From contig JAFRLY010000032.1 of assembly GCA_017431005.1 (NCBI GenBank), forward strand, positions 21,328-85,327: DNA of 64,000 nt, read 5' to 3'. Shown here one piece after another: positions 1-8,753 of this stretch; the first letter of the stretch is position 1; every line of letters starts with the position of its first letter. Under the pieces are notes generated by a model. It was not told the DNA's origin, ran no database searches, and worked only from the letters and a program-made list of their open reading frames with translations. The position numbers and the translations under genes were made by a program. Origin of the DNA: Clostridia bacterium. Lineage in GTDB: Bacteria; Bacillota; Clostridia; Christensenellales; Aristaeellaceae.

Positions 1-2095
1 TCTCCAGCTTCAGGGGCCGGGAGACCAGCTCCGAGCCCAGGATCATCATCAGCGGGAAGATCAGCGGAATCAGGTAGCGGTGCTGCACGCCGCTGATCGA
101 CTCCGACGCCACATTGGTGAACAGGATATACATGGAGGTCGCAACCAGCGCCGCCGTGCCCGCCAGCACGAGCAGCGTGAACAGCCGGGTCCAGACGCTC
201 TTCGCCAGCGGACGGTCCGCCTTCGTTTTGTCGGTGAAGGCCAGCACGGCCAGCAGGATCATATACACCATGCTGAGGCTGGGATAGCCCATATAGCCGA
301 AGGCCGTCAGCAGCGCGGGGCTGTTGTATACCGGATTCAGCAGGGCGCCCAGGAAGGTCAGCAGAATCTTCGCGTAGCCCAGCGGATTGCCCAGAATGAA
401 GGCAATCTGGCCGTAGGCGTCGACATCCTCGCCGCCCCGCGTGTCGCTGGTCGTTCCGCCGGTCAGTATCGGGAGCATGAAGGTACCCAGCAGGATCAGG
501 ATACCCGCGATACCCAGCATCCAGTAAGCCCCGCGGCTGATCGCCCCGGAGGCCGCCGGTCTGCCGGCCTGCCGGAACTTTTTCTTCGGCATCAGGAGCG
601 GCAGCAGCAGCATCGGGAAATAAATCGCCTTCGTCAGGCAGCCGAAGGTCATACTGATGAAAATGATCAGGGCGGTTTCCCAGGTAATCTGCCGGTCCGG
701 CTCCTGCCATTCCGCATAAGCGTACGCCAGGCCCAGGGCAGTGAACGCCGTCACCCCGGGGTCATAGGCATACTGCGTCGCCAGGAACATTGCCGTCGGG
801 ATCATCAGGGCGCCCGCCAGCATCATCCTGCCGCTCTTCAGCCGGTGAATCGCAAACCAGCCGACGATCGCGTACGTCAGCAGGTTAAACAGCCGGCCCA
901 TGCAGAAAATCCAGTAATAGGGCAGCCGCAGGACACGGCCCGCATACATGCCCAGCCCGCCGAAGAACTCATATACATTTTTGTGCTCCAGCGGTTTGCT
1001 CTCCACCGCATCCACGCCGCCGTCGTACTGCTCCTGGCCCCGGCGCAGGATTTCACGCTGTGCCTCCTCCCCGTTGAACCACTCGCTGAAGTCCGCGTCA
1101 AACAGCAGGTTGATATCCTCCCGGGACGTGATCCGCTCCTCGCCCAGGTAGGACCAGGTCAGCGCCTGGTCAAAGTGATAATCGTCATCCCAGCTGATAT
1201 AGGGCATCGGGGGATAGAGATAAACCATCAGCAGGCCGGTGCACAGGCAGAGGATCAGGAACAGGTTTTCCGGCTTCTTCCCGAGGGTCCGGGTGAACGT
1301 CACGAGGCTCGCCAGGGCAAGGCCCACGGCGCCGCAGAAGAGCTGCCGCGGCAGGTTCATTTCCGGCTGCAGGCTGCCCATCCAGTGAACCCTGGCCAGG
1401 AAATACCCGGCCGTCCCGGCCGCCAGGAAGAGCAGCGTCAGCCCCGCGGTGCGCTTTCCGCTCTCCGTGAGGCCCTTCCCCGCCCGGCGCAGAACGTCCA
1501 GCAGCCGCCTGCCGGCATGCTTGTACATCAGGAACAGGATCAGGGCAAACAGGAACGGGAATATCAGGCCGACACGCCAGAGCCGCATGCTCTCCGGGAT
1601 CGGCACCATCTCCAGAATCTCCGGGGAATAGACCAGCCGGTTGAAGTTGATCTTACCGTCCGCTTCAATCCGCAGCCGCTGGTATTTCCCCGCGGGCACG
1701 GCCGGCTCCCAGGCCATCAGGCTCTTGTCCGCAAGAAGGGAAACGCTCCGGTCCTCCGAAAAATCCTCGCCGGCCGCGGCATAGTAAACCTTCAGGTTCA
1801 CGTCCTGCCGGATATGCTTCTTCGCCCAGAGCTCAAAGACGGAGACGTCCTCTTCCTTCCCGAGGTCGATGGTCACCGAGCCGCCGGCGGAAACATTGAC
1901 CGCGCCGCTCTTGTATTCGGCGTTCTCCAGCTCCGCCTTTTCGAGATCCGCTTCCCCGGCAGCCTGAATGATCCGGGGCTCCGCCTCATACTCCGGAGGC
2001 TGGGTCGCGATCTGCAGGGCCTCCAGCCCGAAGGCCAGGGCTGCGGTGGCCAGCAGCGCCGCCAGAACCTTCAGTCCGCGTTTCTTTCCCTTCAT
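1..2095 (-). CDS. DUF2142-family polytopic membrane protein, 3' end outside window
   Basis: The frame is open from an ATG at 2095 to the window edge, giving at least 698 residues, so the C-terminus is missing. It starts with a basic N-terminus and one hydrophobic segment, then an extracytoplasmic beta-rich region of about 130 residues, then many hydrophobic segments. Two motifs match the DUF2142 family as I know it: WDDDYHFDQAL after the second hydrophobic block, and VQHRYLIPLIFP near the visible end. DUF2142 proteins are often found in surface-polysaccharide loci and may act as lipid-linked sugar transferases or glycan-handling membrane proteins; no activity is assigned here. It lies 25 bases downstream of the flippase gene, in the same direction, so it is probably the last visible member of that operon. 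Family membership is fairly sure; the role is inferred. Confidence 0.72.
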   Translation of the reverse strand, partial: MKGKKRGLKVLAALLATAALAFGLEALQIATQPPEYEAEPRIIQAAGEADLEKAELENAEYKSGAVNVSAGGSVTIDLGKEEDVSVFELWAKKHIRQDVNLKVYYAAAGEDFSEDRSVSLLADKSLMAWEPAVPAGKYQRLRIEADGKINFNRLVYSPEILEMVPIPESMRLWRVGLIFPFLFALILFLMYKHAGRRLLDVLRRAGKGLTESGKRTAGLTLLFLAAGTAGYFLARVHWMGSLQPEMNLPRQLFCGAVGLALASLVTFTRTLGKKPENLFLILCLCTGLLMVYLYPPMPYISWDDDYHFDQALTWSYLGEERITSREDINLLFDADFSEWFNGEEAQREILRRGQEQYDGGVDAVESKPLEHKNVYEFFGGLGMYAGRVLRLPYYWIFCMGRLFNLLTYAIVGWFAIHRLKSGRMMLAGALMIPTAMFLATQYAYDPGVTAFTALGLAYAYAEWQEPDRQITWETALIIFISMTFGCLTKAIYFPMLLLPLLMPKKKFRQAGRPAASGAISRGAYWMLGIAGILILLGTFMLPILTGGTTSDTRGGEDVDAYGQIAFILGNPLGYAKILLTFLGALLNPVYNSPALLTAFGYMGYPSLSMVYMILLAVLAFTDKTKADRPLAKSVWTRLFTLLVLAGTAALVATSMYILFTNVASESISGVQHRYLIPLIFPLMMILGSELVSRPLKLE

Positions 2096-2120
2096 GCTCT
2101 TCTCCCCTGTCTGTTGCGTT

Positions 2121-3584
2121 TTACTTCGATTTCGTTATGCCAAGGTTTTTCAGTCTTTCCAGCAGGTCCTCCGCCGCGGGGTTTTTCAGCAGCAGCACCG
2201 CCGCGCCGTACAGCGGCACGGAAATCGCGAAGGCGCCCAGTGTCTGCGCAACGGGACCGGCAGCCCAGGTGTGTGCCCAGAGACAGACCGCGGCGATCAC
2301 CGCGGAGCCGGCCAGGATGGAAAGCACCGTTCTTCCGGAAACCAGGCTCCGGATCCGGATCAGCTTTCCGGCCTCCCGCAGGCCCAGCACGCAGGCCGTG
2401 CCCTCCGCCAGGACGGTGGTCACCGCCGCCGCCGTGAAGCCGAAAAACGGAATCAGCAGCAGGTTCAGCAGGATGTTCTCCGCCGCCGCGATGACCGTGA
2501 TCCGGAGCACTTCCTTATCCTTCTTCGCGGGAATCAGGACGCAGGCCGTGACAAACCATCCAACCAGGCTCAGCACCAGCGCGGCGCACAGCCAGCGGAC
2601 CGCGGCGAGGCCCGAAAGATACGGCGCGTCCGCAATGATCAGGATCAGCTGTTTTCCCAGGAAGAACAGCCCGACCGCCACCGGCGCCAGCAGCGTCAGC
2701 AGCGCCTGGAAAATGCGCGACGCGTTTTTCTCAAACGCCTCCGGATCCCCGGCGGCCCACAGGGCGGAAAGCCGGGGCGTCACCGCCGTGATCACGGCGC
2801 TGAGCAGCGTCTTGAACAGCGTGTAGATCTTGACGGCCACGGAATAGAGGCCGACCTCATAATCCGACCGCAGGAAGCCCAGGATCAGCGTGTCGGAGTT
2901 GACATAGATACTGGTGGTCACCGTGTTCGCGAACAGGGTCAGTACCGGCTTCAGGTGCCGCCTCGCCGTTTCCGGCCGCACCGGGCGGACGGAGACCCCG
3001 TACTTCCGCCGGGCCGGGATGTTCAGCAGCTGCGCCCCGGCGGATGCCAGCACGGTGATCCAGGCATAGGTATACAGGTCATCCGGCGTACGGACCAGCA
3101 GAAAGAAGAGAATCAGCGCCAGGGCGTACACCCCGATGGTCCTCAGCGTGACATACAGGAAGTCCTCATAGACCGTGTGCAACCAGTCGCAGCCCAGGGC
3201 CGTCAGCGCCATGTTGACGCTCAGGATCAGCAGCAGCTCCCGGCAGGCCGCGAACCGCGGCCACACGGTGACAAACACGCCCAGAATCAGATACACGACT
3301 GCCGCGGATATCAGATTGAGGGTGAACACCTCCGAGGCGAAGGCGCTCATCCGCTCCGGATCCTCCCGGAAGGCCACGCCCTCCCGCACCGCGTAGGTAG
3401 CAATGCCCAGGGCCGAGAACATCAGGAAATACCCGGCCGCGGCATTGGCAAAGGTGTAGCTGCCCACCGTATCCACGGAAAAGATCCGGCACACCCGCCA
3501 GAAGGTCATGACCGGGAAAAGTATGGTCAGGAGCGTTTTGATCCCGTTCAGCGCCGTGTTGACCCCCAGGGAACGCTGTTTCAT
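2121..3584 (-). CDS. Polysaccharide flippase (Wzx-like, MOP superfamily)
   Basis: This 487-residue protein is hydrophobic throughout, with about 12-14 predicted membrane segments, the usual size for Wzx/RfbX-type lipid-linked oligosaccharide flippases. The N-terminus (NGIKTLLTILFPVMTFWRV) resembles the first helix of that family. Such proteins move undecaprenyl-linked repeat units across the membrane. The ATG overlaps the stop of the upstream GT2 gene by 4 bases (ATGA), and GGGGAGG precedes it, so the two are translationally coupled. With the ligase-like gene and the GT2 upstream it forms a small glycan-assembly operon separate from the large cluster at 22.7-44 kb. The substrate cannot be inferred from the sequence. 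Confidence 0.85.
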   Translation of the reverse strand: MKQRSLGVNTALNGIKTLLTILFPVMTFWRVCRIFSVDTVGSYTFANAAAGYFLMFSALGIATYAVREGVAFREDPERMSAFASEVFTLNLISAAVVYLILGVFVTVWPRFAACRELLLILSVNMALTALGCDWLHTVYEDFLYVTLRTIGVYALALILFFLLVRTPDDLYTYAWITVLASAGAQLLNIPARRKYGVSVRPVRPETARRHLKPVLTLFANTVTTSIYVNSDTLILGFLRSDYEVGLYSVAVKIYTLFKTLLSAVITAVTPRLSALWAAGDPEAFEKNASRIFQALLTLLAPVAVGLFFLGKQLILIIADAPYLSGLAAVRWLCAALVLSLVGWFVTACVLIPAKKDKEVLRITVIAAAENILLNLLLIPFFGFTAAAVTTVLAEGTACVLGLREAGKLIRIRSLVSGRTVLSILAGSAVIAAVCLWAHTWAAGPVAQTLGAFAISVPLYGAAVLLLKNPAAEDLLERLKNLGITKSK

Positions 3585-4633
3585 GTGCCTCCCCTTTCCC
3601 GCCTCCGGATCAGCCGCAGCCGCCGGCGGCCGCGCTCATACATCCAGAGCGCCCTGTCCCGGCCGGCCTGCATCAGCCGCAGGGAAACCGCGTCCTTCGC
3701 CGGCACGCCCTCCGGCCGGGTTCCGCCGGTGCGCTCATTCCTGGGCGGGGGCGTCCGCCGCAGCACGGCCATGTCCGCGCTGAAGGCGGAGAAATCCGTT
3801 TCCCGCCGGACGGACAGGGCAATCATATCCGCCGCCTGGGTCCAGAAGAAGGCCGGCACCGCGCCGGGGCAGGTTTCCTTCAGATCCAGGGTGTCGTAGA
3901 CCTCCTCAAACCTGCCGATGACCTCCTGCCTGCGCTGCCAGAGCTTGCCGAAATCCCCCTCCCGCAGGTTTTTCTCCGTCAGGGAGCCCGGCCGGCCCAT
4001 ATAATACCGGTACAGCAGGTCCGGCAGGATCGCGACGTTCTCAATATGGCAGAGGTAGGCCAGGTTGAAGCAGAAGTCCTCCGCGTAGGTGGAATGCTCC
4101 TCGAAGAGAATGTTGTTCTCCCGCAGGATCCGCGTGTCAAACAGCTTGCAGTAAACCCCTCCGCAGAGCGGGTTCGTCATCCATTTTGTCAGCGTCACGG
4201 TCGCATAGGCCCGGGCATAGCACCGCCGCCCTTCTTCCCGGAAGGCGCCGGTCACCCGCCCGGCCTCGTTGGTGATCATCATGCCGCACAGCGCCAGCCC
4301 GACGGTCTTCTCCTCCGCCGCGGCGCTCAGCTTCTCCGCCAGCTCCGGCTCGCATATGTCGTCGCAGTCCGCGAAAAGGATATGGGTTCCCCGGGCTTCC
4401 CGGATGCCCCGGTTCCGGGCCGCGCCTGGACCTGCGTGATCCCCCCGCAGCACCCGGAGGCGCGGATCCCGGGCCGCGTAATCCAGGCCGATCTCCAGGC
4501 TGCCGTCTGCGGACCCGTCGTCCACCAGCAGAATCTCCAGATCCCGGTACGTCTGCGCAAGCACGCTGTCCAGGCAGGCCCGCAGCGTCGCCGCGCCGTT
4601 GTAAACCGGAATCACAATACTGATCAAAGCCAC
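3581..4633 (-). CDS. Family 2 glycosyltransferase
   Basis: The 350-residue protein opens with ISIVIPVYNGAATLRACL, the nucleotide-sugar binding strand of GT2 enzymes, followed by LLVDDGSADGS and a DCDD motif at about residues 90-93, the GT-A metal-binding DxD region. It should transfer a sugar from a nucleotide donor to a lipid-linked acceptor on the cytoplasmic face. The C-terminal third is basic and arginine-rich (RGRRRLRLIRRRER), which may help membrane association. The start codon is GTG at 4633 with GGGAGG about 11 bases upstream. It is coupled to the flippase by a 4-base overlap. Donor and acceptor are unknown. Confidence 0.9.
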   Translation of the reverse strand: MALISIVIPVYNGAATLRACLDSVLAQTYRDLEILLVDDGSADGSLEIGLDYAARDPRLRVLRGDHAGPGAARNRGIREARGTHILFADCDDICEPELAEKLSAAAEEKTVGLALCGMMITNEAGRVTGAFREEGRRCYARAYATVTLTKWMTNPLCGGVYCKLFDTRILRENNILFEEHSTYAEDFCFNLAYLCHIENVAILPDLLYRYYMGRPGSLTEKNLREGDFGKLWQRRQEVIGRFEEVYDTLDLKETCPGAVPAFFWTQAADMIALSVRRETDFSAFSADMAVLRRTPPPRNERTGGTRPEGVPAKDAVSLRLMQAGRDRALWMYERGRRRLRLIRRRERGGT

Positions 4634-4640
4634 CGAACGG

Positions 4641-6317
4641 TCAACCTCCCGTAATACTCTGGGATATACTGCCGGCTGTTTTTCCGGCTTCCTCCGAAAG
4701 GATCTTTCTGCTGACCGCCACGGTGCAGCCCATCAGGAAATAAAAAACTGTGATCGGCGGATGCCCGAAGGAAAAATGCGTCAGGCATTCCGCCATCTCC
4801 TGGAACAGAATTGCCAGCACCGGCAGCGGGAGTATCCGCTGCCACAGCAGCAGGCCCCGTCGGGTCCACAGCCGGCAGGCATGGATGAAGAAAACCAGCA
4901 GCAGGCCCAGGAACAGGAGCAGCGCGGGGATGCCGCCCTCCATCAGGATCTGCAGCGGAAGGTTATGCAGATGATCCGGACGCCACACGACCGTTGACGC
5001 GCTCCCGTCCACAGACAGCCCCGTCAGCAGCGTCACGGGATGATCCCGGAGATAATACAGCGCGTACAGCCAGTAATTGACCCGCCCGGTCAGCGGTCTG
5101 CCGATCTCATTCTCATTGGCAGTCCAGACGCTGCGCTGCACAAAGTCCGGCGGGGAAAGCTCCGCGGCGGCATCCGCCGCCGGGATCTCCTCCGCGTGCG
5201 CCGCGGAAACGAGCATGCCCTTCTGATCCCTGACCTTCATGAAGGCGCCGGTCAGTTCCTGTTCCCCCTTCACGATCAGAACAAAGCAGAGCGCGAAGCA
5301 CAGGACAAGGGCAAGGACAGTCAGCGCACGCTTCCCTTTCGGAAGCTTCTCCGGTTTGCTGATCACGCCGTTCCAGATGCTGACGCATATCATGCCGGCG
5401 ATCAGAAAGGCCGTCATCATGAAGCCGGAGCGGGAATCCGTCAGCGAAAGCGTCAGCGCGGACACAAAAACCGTCAGCAGATATCCCGCCCTGGCCGCCG
5501 CGTTCCGGACCAGGAAAAAGCCTGTCATCGCCATCGCGATGCCGGCCACGACCCAGCCCCCGGAGATATCGGAGTTCGCGAACAGCTCCAGCCGGCCAAG
5601 GTATACCCGGACCGGTTCACCCGCCAGATTATGCACCGGATTTCCGGTCCAGGCCGTAACGATTCCCGCCATGCACAGACCGAAGGCGCACAGGGACCAC
5701 AGACCGCACACGGTTTTCAGAAAGGATTTCCATACGGCGGGACGAAGGGCAGCGAACAATCCGTAACAGACAAACACCGCATAAATTCCGGTTGAGAAAT
5801 ACACGACCTCCCTCCCGGAAATCCCGGTGCTCTTCAGCCAGGTCCTTTCAAACAGGAACACCAGCAGCAGCGCCCCGAGCCGGGTACCCCGATCCCGCCA
5901 GGAGCGGCCCAGCACCGCCGTCACCGCAGCAAGGGCGATCATCGCCGGCGCGAGCTTCGACGCGCCGGCCGGGATGACCGGATAATACAGAATCACATAA
6001 AAATGATGCAGCAGCAGCGCACCCGCGACGACCGCGAGGGCAATATCAATCCAGGGTTTCCGGGTTTCCGGAGACATGAGCTTCTCATTCAGCCAGGCCC
6101 AGGCCTTCGCCGCCGGCTGCCAGAAGGATACCAGCAGCGTGCCGGCCGCCAGGATGCCGAAACAGCCCGCCCAGAACACCGCGTGCCGCGCCAGGGAGCC
6201 GGGAGCGCCCGGCCGCAGAATGCTGAGCCCCATTTCCAGGCACATCACCAGAATGCCGCCGAACAGCAGGCAGAGCAGCAGCTTTTTCGGAATCTCCCTT
6301 TTCTTTCCCGTTTCCAT
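4641..6317 (-). CDS. O-antigen ligase/polymerase-like membrane protein
   Basis: This 558-residue protein has roughly 12-14 hydrophobic segments with one large loop near residues 350-430. Just after the loop it has HNLPLQILMEGGIPALLLF, resembling the Wzy_C/O-antigen ligase (PF04932) signature in which a conserved His precedes the next helix. Proteins of this type polymerise glycan repeat units or ligate them to an acceptor. It is the promoter-proximal gene of the visible operon, with AGGAGG before its ATG, and ends 7 bases before the GT2 start. A polymerase role with the downstream flippase is the simplest reading; ligation to another acceptor is possible. Confidence 0.78.
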   Translation of the reverse strand: METGKKREIPKKLLLCLLFGGILVMCLEMGLSILRPGAPGSLARHAVFWAGCFGILAAGTLLVSFWQPAAKAWAWLNEKLMSPETRKPWIDIALAVVAGALLLHHFYVILYYPVIPAGASKLAPAMIALAAVTAVLGRSWRDRGTRLGALLLVFLFERTWLKSTGISGREVVYFSTGIYAVFVCYGLFAALRPAVWKSFLKTVCGLWSLCAFGLCMAGIVTAWTGNPVHNLAGEPVRVYLGRLELFANSDISGGWVVAGIAMAMTGFFLVRNAAARAGYLLTVFVSALTLSLTDSRSGFMMTAFLIAGMICVSIWNGVISKPEKLPKGKRALTVLALVLCFALCFVLIVKGEQELTGAFMKVRDQKGMLVSAAHAEEIPAADAAAELSPPDFVQRSVWTANENEIGRPLTGRVNYWLYALYYLRDHPVTLLTGLSVDGSASTVVWRPDHLHNLPLQILMEGGIPALLLFLGLLLVFFIHACRLWTRRGLLLWQRILPLPVLAILFQEMAECLTHFSFGHPPITVFYFLMGCTVAVSRKILSEEAGKTAGSISQSITGG

Positions 6318-6345
6318 GTGCGCATCCTCCTGTCCGGTTTCATGA

Positions 6346-6373
6346 TTGACATATCATATCATTTTATTATACC
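6346..6373 (+). promoter_or_regulatory. Candidate promoter of pepF
   Basis: TTGACA at 6346-6351 is followed after 16 bases by TATACC at 6368-6373. The -35 is consensus and the -10 matches 4 of 6. A TATAAT also reads on the minus strand at 6371-6366 and may serve the leftward glycan operon, though its -35 (TATGCT) is weak. The predicted pepF leader is about 115 nt. Confidence 0.45.
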
Positions 6374-6495
6374 GCAAAAATGCTGTTCAGCATAGCCCCC
6401 TCCGTTTTCCGGGGCCGGAGAGCGGATTGACGGGCCTCCGCATTCGTGCTAAGCTCCCACCAGCACCCTTTAACAAAGAAAGGAATGATACACAC

Positions 6496-8262
6496 ATGGC
6501 AGCAATCAACGACCGGTGGGATCTGAGCTATCTGTACGCCGGATTTGAGGACGAAGCGTTTCAGCGCGACCTGAAGAGCCTGAAAGAGGACGGGGAAGCC
6601 CTGAGCGCCCTGCTGGCGGACAATACCCTGGCGGAAAAGGAGAAGCTTGAAAAGCTCTTCGACGCCTCCGAGGCCCTGAACGCCAAAGTCGAGCGGCTCA
6701 GCCTGTTCACCTCCTGCACGCTGGCGACCGATGCGACCCACAAGGCCGCCAACATGGCGGACGACCAGCTGAATACCCTCTATACCGGCCTGATTCCGGT
6801 GTTCTCCGCCGTGACCCGGTACGTCGCGGGCATCGCGGACCTGGAGAGCGTCATCGCCGGTTCCGAAAAGCTGCAGGCCATCGCCTTCTCCCTGCGGGAG
6901 ATGCAGGAGAACGCGAAGCATCTGATCCCCGACGCCATCGAGCCCTGGATTCTTCAGATGCAGCTTTCCGGCGGCAGCGCCTTCAGCCAGCTGCGGGACA
7001 AGCTGGACTCCACGGTGGTCGTCGACTACCGGGACGAAAAACTGCCCCTGGCCGGCGTGCGCGGAAAGGCCTACGATCCGGATCCCCAGGTGCGTAAGGA
7101 TGCCTACGACGCGGAAATGGCCGCCTACAGAAAGATCGACCTGCCCATGAGCTACTGCCTGAACAGCATCAAGATGGAGGCGCGGACGCTGGCCAAGGCC
7201 AAAGGCTTCGATTCCGTACTGGACATGACGCTGGACTCCAGCCGCATGGACCGGGAAACCCTCGACGCGCTCTGGACCGCGGTGCGGGAATACCTGCCGG
7301 ATTTCCGCCGCTACCTGAAGGCCAAGGGAAAGATGCTGGGTCATCCGGACGGGCTTCCCTTCTGGGACCTCTTCGCGCCGGTGGGCAGCACCTCCAGGAA
7401 ATACACGATTGAGGAAGCCCGGGAAACCCTGCTCCGGGAGATGGGCAAATTCACCCCGAAGATGGCGGACTTCATGGACAACGCCTTTGAACAGCGCTGG
7501 ATCGATCTCTATCCCCGGGACGGCAAGACCGGCGGCGCTTTCTGCGCCGAAGCGCATTTCGCCGACCGCAGCCTGGTCATGACCAACTTCCAGAGCAGCT
7601 TCTCCGACGTCAGCACCCTGGCCCATGAGCTGGGCCACGCCTGGCACAACCGCTGCCTGGCCGGCCTGCCCTACGAGCTGATCAACATCCCCATGCCCCT
7701 GGCGGAGACCGCCAGCATCTTCAACGAGACGATGCTGAGCTACCAGGTGCTGAAGAGCTGCAGCAAGGAGGAGCGCCTGACCCTGCTGGAGAGCGGGCTT
7801 ATGGAGGCCACCCAGACCGTGGTGGACATCTACAGCCGCTTCCTGTTTGAGCAGGAGGTCATCGACACCCGGGCGGACCACGCGATGACCGTGGACGAGC
7901 TGAAGGACGCGATGCTCCGGGCCCAGGAGGCCAGCTACGGCGACGGCCTGAAAGCCGACGCCCGCCATCCCTACATGTGGGCCTGCAAGAGCCACTACTA
8001 TTCCTCCGGCTACAACTTCTACAACTTCCCCTACGCCTTCGGCCTGCTCTTCGGCAAGGGCGTGTTCGCCCAGTACCTGGAAAAGGGCAGCGCCTTCGCG
8101 GACGACTACTGCAAACTGCTGCGGCTCTGCGGCAGCGCGAAGATCGCAGACGTGGCGAAGAGCGTGGGCATCGACGTCCGGAACCCGGACTTCTGGCGCT
8201 CCAGCCTGGCCGTTATCAAAGAGGATATCGACGAGTTCTGCGCGCTGGCGGAGTGCAAATAA
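6496..8262 (+). CDS. pepF: Oligoendopeptidase F (peptidase family M3B)
   Basis: The 588-residue product is the normal length for PepF, a cytoplasmic zinc metallopeptidase that degrades oligopeptides. The zinc motif HELGHAWH lies at about residues 377-384, and the downstream helix AETASIFNE supplies the third ligand typical of family M3. The frame is open further upstream, but the start at 6496 is chosen because AAAGAAAGGA precedes it at good spacing and the protein then begins with MAAINDRWDLSYLY, like known PepF N-termini. It stands alone, with its own candidate promoter and a strong terminator after the stop. Codon use matches its neighbours. Confidence 0.95.
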   Translation: MAAINDRWDLSYLYAGFEDEAFQRDLKSLKEDGEALSALLADNTLAEKEKLEKLFDASEALNAKVERLSLFTSCTLATDATHKAANMADDQLNTLYTGLIPVFSAVTRYVAGIADLESVIAGSEKLQAIAFSLREMQENAKHLIPDAIEPWILQMQLSGGSAFSQLRDKLDSTVVVDYRDEKLPLAGVRGKAYDPDPQVRKDAYDAEMAAYRKIDLPMSYCLNSIKMEARTLAKAKGFDSVLDMTLDSSRMDRETLDALWTAVREYLPDFRRYLKAKGKMLGHPDGLPFWDLFAPVGSTSRKYTIEEARETLLREMGKFTPKMADFMDNAFEQRWIDLYPRDGKTGGAFCAEAHFADRSLVMTNFQSSFSDVSTLAHELGHAWHNRCLAGLPYELINIPMPLAETASIFNETMLSYQVLKSCSKEERLTLLESGLMEATQTVVDIYSRFLFEQEVIDTRADHAMTVDELKDAMLRAQEASYGDGLKADARHPYMWACKSHYYSSGYNFYNFPYAFGLLFGKGVFAQYLEKGSAFADDYCKLLRLCGSAKIADVAKSVGIDVRNPDFWRSSLAVIKEDIDEFCALAECK

Positions 8263-8263
8263 A

Positions 8264-8293
8264 CAAAAAGAAAAGGCTGCCCTTCCGGGCAGC
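8264..8293 (-). terminator. Terminator of the leftward gtrA operon
   Basis: GCTGCCC (8276-8282) pairs with GGGCAGC (8287-8293). Read on the minus strand it is followed by CTTTTCTTTTTG. Together with the adjacent pepF hairpin it makes a two-hairpin divider between convergent genes. Confidence 0.75.
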
Positions 8294-8296
8294 GCG

Positions 8297-8325
8297 GCGG
8301 GGAAGAAATTCCCCGCTATTTTTTA
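8297..8325 (+). terminator. Intrinsic terminator of pepF
   Basis: GCGGGGAA (8297-8304) pairs with TTCCCCGC (8309-8316) around a GAAA loop and is followed by TATTTTTT. It reaches into the stop codon of the convergent GtrA gene. Confidence 0.85.
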
Positions 8326-8753
8326 TACAGAATCCAGCGCTTGGTGAAATAGTTCCAGACCATGACGATCAGGGTCGCCAGCACCTTGTTCACCATGTAC
8401 TGCGCCAGGGACAGCCCGCCGACGGTCAGCAGGATGCCGTCCTCCCCGAATATTTTCCGGAACAGGAGCATCAGGCCCTCGTTCAGCAGCAGGCCCATGA
8501 CGCTGGTGACCAGGAAGCCCAGCCGGGCCGCGTTCCGCTGCTCACCGGCCGCCGGGAACACCCAGCGAACGCACATGAGATAGTTCACAATGACGGAAAT
8601 CAGGAAGGCCGCGGGCACCGCGATCAGGGTGTCCAGGCCCGTCCTGTCCCGCAGCAGCACCAGCGCCGCGAACTCGATCAGGAAGCATACGCCCCCCGAC
8701 ACCGCGAAGCGCACCGCCTCCCCGAGGCGGTTTTCGTTTTTCTGTCCGTTCAT
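8316..8753 (-). CDS. GtrA-family membrane protein
   Basis: This 145-residue protein has four hydrophobic segments and the typical GtrA opening (EAVRFAVSGGVCFLIEFAAL), with NYLMCVRWVF between helices 2 and 3 and NYFTKRWILY at the end. GtrA proteins are small membrane proteins thought to help translocate or present lipid-linked sugars for surface glycosylation. It overlaps the stop of the upstream hydrolase gene by 4 bases, so it is in an operon with it. No glycosyltransferase partner is adjacent. Family assignment is sound; the exact role is not known. Confidence 0.88.
   Translation of the reverse strand: MNGQKNENRLGEAVRFAVSGGVCFLIEFAALVLLRDRTGLDTLIAVPAAFLISVIVNYLMCVRWVFPAAGEQRNAARLGFLVTSVMGLLLNEGLMLLFRKIFGEDGILLTVGGLSLAQYMVNKVLATLIVMVWNYFTKRWILYKK

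Noticed and set aside
80-2437. Plus-strand open frame of 785 codons
   Set aside because: It is antisense to the DUF2142 gene and the flippase end, is rich in Arg, Gln and Gly, lacks domains and membrane pattern, and is a product of high GC at third positions.
6367-7995. Minus-strand frame of 542 codons opposite pepF
   Set aside because: PepF on plus has full catalytic motifs and a ribosome site; the opposite frame has no domain.
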